Shown here: in pieces, positions 58,201 through 64,000 of the stretch
Position numbering within the stretch: the first letter of the stretch is position 1
Layout: the number at the start of each line of letters is the position of its first letter
Origin: Hypomesus transpacificus
Taxonomy: Eukaryota > Chordata > Actinopteri > Osmeriformes > Osmeridae
Length of the DNA: 64,000 nucleotides
Assembly (NCBI RefSeq): GCF_021917145.1
Contig: NC_061062.1
Location: 12,346,282 to 12,410,281, forward strand
Direction: 5' to 3'
Notes under the pieces: model-generated
Seen by the model: the letters and a program-made list of their open reading frames with translations, nothing else
Database searches by the model: none
What the model was told of the DNA's origin: nothing
Program-made: the position numbers and the translations under genes

Positions 58201-61200
58201 TCTTTCTGTCTCTCCTCTCACTTCTTTCTCTCCCTCACTCCTTGTGTCTAGTAAAAGGGGTCATTGGTAAGGGTTGAGGTGGGTGGGCAGATATGGTATT
58301 GGAGCTCTTGAGACATCTCTCATGTTAGTCTACAGCCTCAATACTTCTTTGTCTCTGGGTGAAGACTGGTTTATCAACATGATTTGGCTGCAGTAATCAG
58401 GTGGAAATAACTTGTGGGGGGCACATTCAGTTCTTCAGTATGAGAATGAATTGATGCTGGCTTGGCTGCTGCTCTTATTTTAGCTGCTGTCTGTGCTGAT
58501 TATGATGATGATTATAGCGATCAGCCAATGTAGTGATGAGTGATATTCAGTTAGGAAAAGCGAGCACCTTTTAATCAATAGTCATTTAGGAACACACAGC
58601 ACTTGATTCCATAATGTACCCTAGAGATATGTACACTTGCTGATGGCTTATTGATTGGCTGTCTTTCTCATAAATTATTTCACAGACATTCTCTGTCCTT
58701 AAAAGTTACACCTCCTTGCCCTTGAAAGCTTATTGTCAATGGATTGCATGCCATTATTGAACAAATCCCTATTTCAGTGGAACTTTGTAAACCAGGTTAA
58801 AAACAGGGACTAACCAACTTTGTTGCTTCCGTAGCTAATCCATAGCATGGTTTAACCGACCGTAGAGCAGCAGAGTTGGGCTTTGGCCTGGGTAGCCAGG
58901 CTGTAGCAGCTACATGGCTACATCCACAGTTTCTCTTCCATCACTGAGTGGTGTCACCTGGCAGTACAGAACAGAGGAACATTGTAGCCTTTCCTCCACT
59001 CTGCAGCACTCTCAAACCTCAGCAGCTATGTGAATGAGCTCTGAACTTATGCTTGGCCAGGGCCCACCGACCGATGTGGCCGATTGAGATAGGAAAACAT
59101 CCTTTGTGGAGCCCAAACCCCCCTGGCAGCAAGGTGAAATGTGAGGTTGATGCTGTTTGCCTGGGTTTTCGCCTGACATGACCCAAAACAATCTGGAAAA
59201 CCAATCTGTTGTTAGGAGTCGGACTTGGACAGTTCAAAAGAACACTGCTAGGCGCTTTAAACTTCAGACACAAGATCTTGTGAGGCCTGGATTGAGCATG
59301 TTTGAAAAGAAATCTTCAAGGTATGCTTTGGTATGAATGATTAAAACCCTGACGTGGCAGAGAGAACCTATTTTAATAGAAATATTAATGGGGAGTTTGA
59401 ATAAAGGCTTCTCTGAAATCTATTGCTTTGGGTGTAATGAGCGTTATGTGCTTGGGGAGCAGATCTGGCACGGTGCATTCCTAAATGTGATCTGAATTGA
59501 TAGATTTTGGAAAATGCTTGCCAGGAAAGACAGATTTAATGGAACGCTATGGCTTGTTCTCCTGTACATGTTTGCATTGCAAATGTGTTGTCTCGGGGTA
59601 AACATCAGGATCTCTATGGTAGCTGGCTGTGACTTCTCTAATCTTCTAAGGTCTAATCAGGGCTAAGATATTTCAGTTTTTAAAGGTGTAAACTCTCCTC
59701 AAAATCACGTTCTTTAATTGAAAGAGAATTTACTAGTTTTTGACAGGTCATTGGTTTTGCAAAGATTTGCACATTTTTAACATTAACATTTTAAAACTCC
59801 ACAGCTCGAGGTTCCTGACCGCTTTCTAAAAATAGCAGCACTGTCTTGTCATGGAAGGCAGAGACATACCTATGGTAGATTTGGGAATGGAAATCCAAGT
59901 CTTCTGCACATGGCGTCCCCAGTGGATTTTTTTCTGTTGCTCATGTGACACATCAGATTACCTAACTGCATTTATAACATTCTGACTGACATTCCTACTT
60001 TGAAATATGTTCTCACATTCAGATTTATTATTAGGGCAGCATTTTTCTCACTCGAGTGACTTTGAGAAATATCTGCGCGTGTTTGTATATGATGTGCTTT
60101 TGAAAAACTACTCGACTTGAGAGCTGCTCTTTGACTTAATCCAGTACATTAACAGTCCATGTAATGCTTCTTTTGTAGAAAAATAAGGTGTAACCATTGG
60201 ATGCCAAGAATGCCTTTTTCAATAGCTGAGAGAAATAGAGCAATACTATCTTTGTGTGACAACATGTATGGTAGGAATTCATCAAAGGTCAAGGACTCTG
60301 TCATGTCTGTTCACAGTTTGTTACTCAGTAACTGGGTTTAAAGTCAAATACAAGGGCAGTCAGGTCCAGTGGCTCTCTCCCAGTGCTGCCTTCCATCCTG
60401 TTACCATAGAAGGAGAATGAGGTGCTGGGGCAGTTTCCTGCCTCGGGTGACTAGGACAGGAAGTGGCTGTGTTGGGCCGGCCCATTTGGCAGCGTTAGTG
60501 TCGTTACTGGCTTCCTGTCTGTGACTGCTTCCTCCCCAGGAGGCCCAGAGCCCCATTAAGGCCAATTACCAACACTCTCTTCTACTGTGCTCTACTCCTC
60601 TCCTTTGTCAGTACCAAGACTTGGGTCTTGCCCGCCTGCTTGTCACTAATTATGGTCCATTTTTAAGCCTGAATTACAGGAGTGTGGTTGGTCTGTTTTG
60701 GAGCTCCACCGCCATCTCTCACTGAGCCTGGAGGAAGGTCACTGAGGTTGTGTTGAGGAACGCAGGAACAGTTACAGGGCATTTAGTCACGAGTCAAGCC
60801 ACCCCAAACAAACCCAATTTTAATTTCTTCTCTCATCCATCTGTGTGTTTGGGGTTTTACTGGTTGGGAATTTTTCCTGAGGTTATTTGGGGGAAGTCCA
60901 TGAAGAAGACATAACAACCTCATTCGCTCACACCACTTCCTCAGAGATTGTTAACTCAACCGATTGGTGACGTAGACCAGAATATATTCACAGCTGCTTA
61001 AATAAAGGTTATGCAACAGTAAAAAAAAAAAAGAAGTATCTAAGAATGTGTTGTGTCTGTTCCTCTGTGTGTGTTGGACCACCAGGCTGCTGAAGAGAGG
61101 GACCCCAGCCCCAGCCCAGCGTCCTGGAGGAGGGTACCTCCTGGAGACCCCGCCTACGAGCCCAGGGGGTCCCGGGCAGATGGAGCCAGCAGGGGGGCCA

Positions 61201-61304
61201 CCTCCAGAGGAGAGCTGTTGTCCAGTAGAGGTCAGGGCGGTCGAGCGGAGGCTAGGACCAGCGCTGGGACGCAACCCTGGAGCAACCGTCAGTTTGACAA
61301 CTAG
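52284..61304 (+). CDS. luzp1: Leucine zipper protein 1 (two coding exons)
   Basis: Coding exons 52284-55385 and 61086-61304 join in phase 0 (CCTGCA|GTGAGT; TTGGACCACCAG|GCTGCT) to give 1,106 aa, close to human LUZP1 (1,076). The N-terminus is unmistakable: KLQSLGRRLDELEEAT, QAEGSNSALL, IEGKDEE and QLCLSLNEEKNLTKKLSSEL are near-identical to the LUZP1 leucine-zipper region. Coiled coil runs about 10-220 and again about 280-345. The middle (about 345-980) is Ser/Pro/Lys-rich and probably disordered. The last exon encodes a basic Arg/Gly/Ser-rich tail ending SNRQFDN. Known roles of the family: an actin- and centrosome-associated scaffold that restrains ciliogenesis and supports apical constriction and neural tube closure. 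The start is the first ATG matching the family N-terminus. If the donor at 55386 is ignored the frame runs on 29 codons (including stop) to 55472. A possible 3' UTR intron follows the stop. Confidence 0.95.
55386..61085 (+). other. luzp1 intron between the coding exons
   Basis: A 5.7-kb intron with a GTGAGT donor and a pyrimidine-poor acceptor (TGTGTTGGACCACCAG). It contains a small CA tract (57527-57541), a CT-rich stretch (57845-57920) and otherwise unique sequence. No additional frame-compatible exon with good splice sites was seen. Confidence 0.75.
55471..55476 (+). promoter_or_regulatory. AATAAA overlapping the stop of the luzp1 read-through frame
   Basis: Past the 55385 donor the frame stays open to TAA at 55470-55472, and that stop overlaps AATAAA (TAATAAA). 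Intronic polyadenylation could thus give a shorter isoform with a different C-terminus. Speculative. Confidence 0.3.
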
Positions 61305-61900
61305 AGAAGGTCTTCTCCACCACTCGGCTCCAAAACGTCCAGGTAGGATGGCAAGGCTGCTACATCTGTCTCTATAGTCCCAGTGCCAGTTGTGTTGTGG
61401 TGACTTAGAATGTTCAGAAGGCCTACTTCATAGTGAGGATCACACACCCAGCTGACTCTCTGGAGGGGGTCGGCCTGCTCCTTGGACCGTAATGAAAGGA
61501 AGTGTGATCATTACTCATCCTGCTGTCAGCCCTGCAAGTGTGAGATCTCTCTGTCCTCTCTCTATTTCAGAGCTCTCTATCCACCCATCTCTCCATCCAT
61601 CCCTTCCCAGACTGCACAAGGATGAAATTGCATCTCCAACCAGCTACCAACAGCTGCTCCATGACTCTTAACCAACAACTGCATCTCAACTGTTTCTCTA
61701 CATATATTAATTCCTAACCTCCAAAATAGTCTGCACCTGCAACCTCCAGTGAAGAGCAGAAGCTGCATCCAGCACCGTGGTGGTTGGAGGCTATTGGCTG
61801 GAGGTTGGGGATGACCAGTCTTTAGATCTTCTTCTGCTTCTCCTCCAGGATATATCATAATGTAATCTTCAGATCTGACAAGGGAGAGGTCTCAGTGACT

Positions 61901-61922
61901 GGGGGGGGGGGGGGGGGGGGGG
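61901..61922. repeat. 22-base G homopolymer
   Basis: Uninterrupted G run within the proposed luzp1 3' UTR exon. Length is uncertain in any assembly. Confidence 0.95.
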
Positions 61923-63313
61923 CTTAACTGAGAGGGGGGGAGAAGGGGAGGAGAGAGGCTTGGAGTAGGAAGCACTGGGAGGATGGTTGCTTTTAGGGAG
62001 TGGATTATGATTGGAGAGTGAAATGGCAATAGTCAACCTTAACACTTTTTGAAACTTTAACTGGAGCTGAACAGCTGCTCAGTGAATGTGCCTCATGGGA
62101 CAAAAATACAGGGAGCAAGTGACTGAGAATGTAACTTTGAATTTGCGTGAATTGATGAGTCCTGTAAACCATTGCAGGGTCCAATATGTTTGCATTCAGC
62201 CCCTCGCAGACACATGACAATGACATGCATGTACTGAATGATGATACCAGTGTAGAAACCTGAGACTCTTCCAGCATGCACTTCAAGATGAAGGAAGACA
62301 GAGAGCTTATAGAGTCTGCTTCTCCTTGGACTCTTAACCAGCATACTCACTCCATCCCCTGCTCCACATCAAACCTCCATATGCTACAGTGACAACATGG
62401 ATTAACACTCAACCCATAAAGTTTATCAGTCCCTGTATGAGCTTCATGCTGTCTTGACCTCGTGTTCACATTCTCAGTCATTCTCTCTATTTTACTTTCT
62501 CTTCCTCCCACCTCCTACCCCTCCTCTCATAGCTACCGTAGCAGATGTTCAGTATGTTGGGACATATGGCACTCTTTGAATTATGGGATGGAATGCACTT
62601 ATATATATATATATATAAAAAAACACACAAAAAAACAAACATTTACAATGAACTAATCATCTGTCACAAGACTACTTTTCCCAGGGTGCTTTGCTGCAGG
62701 GCACCAATCAGTGTTTTATGGCTGCCCTGCTCCTTGGACTGTGAGAATCAAGTGGACATGTAGGAGGAATCGAATGCTGGATCTGGGGAATACCAGCAGG
62801 AATGGACGGAAAAGGAGGACATGATGGCAGCTCTCAGCTGTCTGTGCATCTGTCTGTCTGCTGGTCTGTCTTGTCATAGGAATAATGTAAAAACTTGGAT
62901 CACCACGAAGAACTATCAGTCCAGGGATGTGAGACTGGGGTTCGCCGTGCGAATCGTATCAACTTCTCCTAAATCTCCTGTTTTCTATAGAGGTGTATTT
63001 TGTTTAAAATGTTGAATCTGGAATTGTTCTTGTTGGGTAAGGGTAGGAGGGAAGGATGAATGTCCACTGGCCGGAGACCCAGAGGCCACATGGTTGCCAT
63101 AGAAACACATCTCACTAAAATAATCTTACAGACGAATCTATTTTAACTCTTGACTTCTCACAGGAGAAGGTGCCATGTTGCTTTTAGAATGGCAGCTTGA
63201 CATTTACCAACAGCTCGGTGGCATGGCCTTGACATTGGCCTGACCTTAGCTTGACCCTGGCCTGACCTTGTGCACAACAAACTTGTATCCTCTCTTCCCA
63301 GCAGATCCTACAG

Positions 63314-63319
63314 AATAAA
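63314..63319 (+). promoter_or_regulatory. Candidate luzp1 poly(A) signal
   Basis: AATAAA on the plus strand about 2 kb past the luzp1 stop codon. It is the clearest plus-strand hexamer I noted in this interval; earlier variant signals are possible. Confidence 0.3.
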
Positions 63320-64000
63320 CAATATATGTTATCTATGACTATGGAGTTTAGACTCCACCAGCTTAACGATGGAACAGCATTCTTCCCTCTCTGCTCCAAA
63401 CACCCTTTCAAGTGTTGCCATGGAGATGTTTCCAGCTCTATAATGACAGTTATTATGGGATATTCAGAGTGGTTTGGGTGGGTAATTTTACCTTGATGTT
63501 CTGGTCAGCCGTATTTCCACTCAGCCTTACATGTAATCTACCAGCCTTTTACCGTCACACTTCAGATTTAATATTTAATGTGTTATTACAGTGGAAGACA
63601 TATGTTCATCTTTTCATCGTGATTGTGCAGTTTGGTGGTGGAGACTGGCGATATTGAAAGTCCTTCAGATTTCATAATGTACTAAACGTAGGAGGGGAGT
63701 GAGTCAGTCACGATGTGCAATGACTTGAAAAATACCCCATCTAAACACCCCCAAAATCACCAACTCATTTAGCTGTCGTAGTGGGAGGTGATTGTTCTCT
63801 TGCACTCCACACATAAAGAGGGTACAAGAATTAGTCACTGATTTCCATTTTTGAGGAATTCACTGTCTTCAGCTTTGGTTGTGTGACTGTCCTATACTCC
63901 CCTGAAGCTCTCTAGAGTTTAGAAATGCAGACAACAGTATCGGTGCAGAGAGAAAGAGCGACACAGAATGTTCATCACAGATTAGGTAATATTTTTACAT
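63320..64000. other. Intergenic or further 3' UTR, nothing seen
   Basis: Unique sequence without repeats, splice pairs or a convincing frame up to the window's right edge. Confidence 0.5.

Larger units (their letters stand above)
61305..63319 (+). other. luzp1 3' UTR with probable intron
   Basis: 38 nt after the stop codon there is AACGTCCAG|GTAGGA (donor at 61343), and at 61561-61570 TCTATTTCAG|AGCTC (acceptor). A 3' UTR intron of 228 bp (61343-61570) is therefore plausible. The downstream exon would include a run of 22 G (61901-61922), and ends at a candidate AATAAA at 63314-63319 (CAGAATAAACAAT). No competing gene lies in this stretch. Confidence 0.45.

Overview
This is vertebrate nuclear DNA, almost certainly from a ray-finned (teleost) fish. 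The genes have GT-AG introns, kilobases of non-coding DNA separate them, CA/GT and GA/CT microsatellites are dense, and fish-type mobile elements are present (a long-TIR Tc1 transposon, hAT-like elements, tRNA-derived SINE copies, a LINE tail). It contains no bacterial features, no CRISPR and no operons. A run of exactly 500 N (33940-34439) marks an assembly gap.

Region by region: 1-15.6 kb holds no gene I can support, only simple repeats, a probable non-autonomous hAT-like element (6070-7403) and a LINE 3' remnant (about 11880-12332). From 15.68 to 18.37 kb lies a six-exon plus-strand gene for a two-Ig-domain membrane receptor (317 aa when spliced) with three cytoplasmic tyrosine motifs. A minus-strand piece of a ptafr-like gene sits inside its first intron, with a perfect hairpin palindrome at each edge. 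From 19.2 to 28.9 kb is a tandem segmental duplication of two units of about 4.7-4.9 kb. Each carries one intact minus-strand gene for a platelet-activating-factor-receptor-like GPCR (ptafr), and the two proteins are about 96.5% identical. From 28.9 to 33.4 kb I see no gene.

The right half is probably one gene, luzp1 (leucine zipper protein 1). A CpG-containing candidate first exon lies at about 33.5-33.8 kb and a well-formed candidate 5' UTR exon at 40317-40397. The large coding exon is 52284-55385, the last coding exon 61086-61304, and a 3' UTR exon starts at 61571. An intact-looking Tc1 transposon (34539-36199, transposase ORF 34908-35945) lies in what would be the first intron, just past the assembly gap. 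The rest of the introns is simple sequence.

The immune-type genes (Ig receptor, two PAF receptors, one receptor fragment) form a small locally rearranged cluster next to the cytoskeletal/ciliary gene luzp1. Human PTAFR and LUZP1 both lie on the short arm of chromosome 1, so the neighbourhood is plausibly ancient. Exon boundaries were read by eye from splice signals and reading-frame phase; no alignment or search was run.
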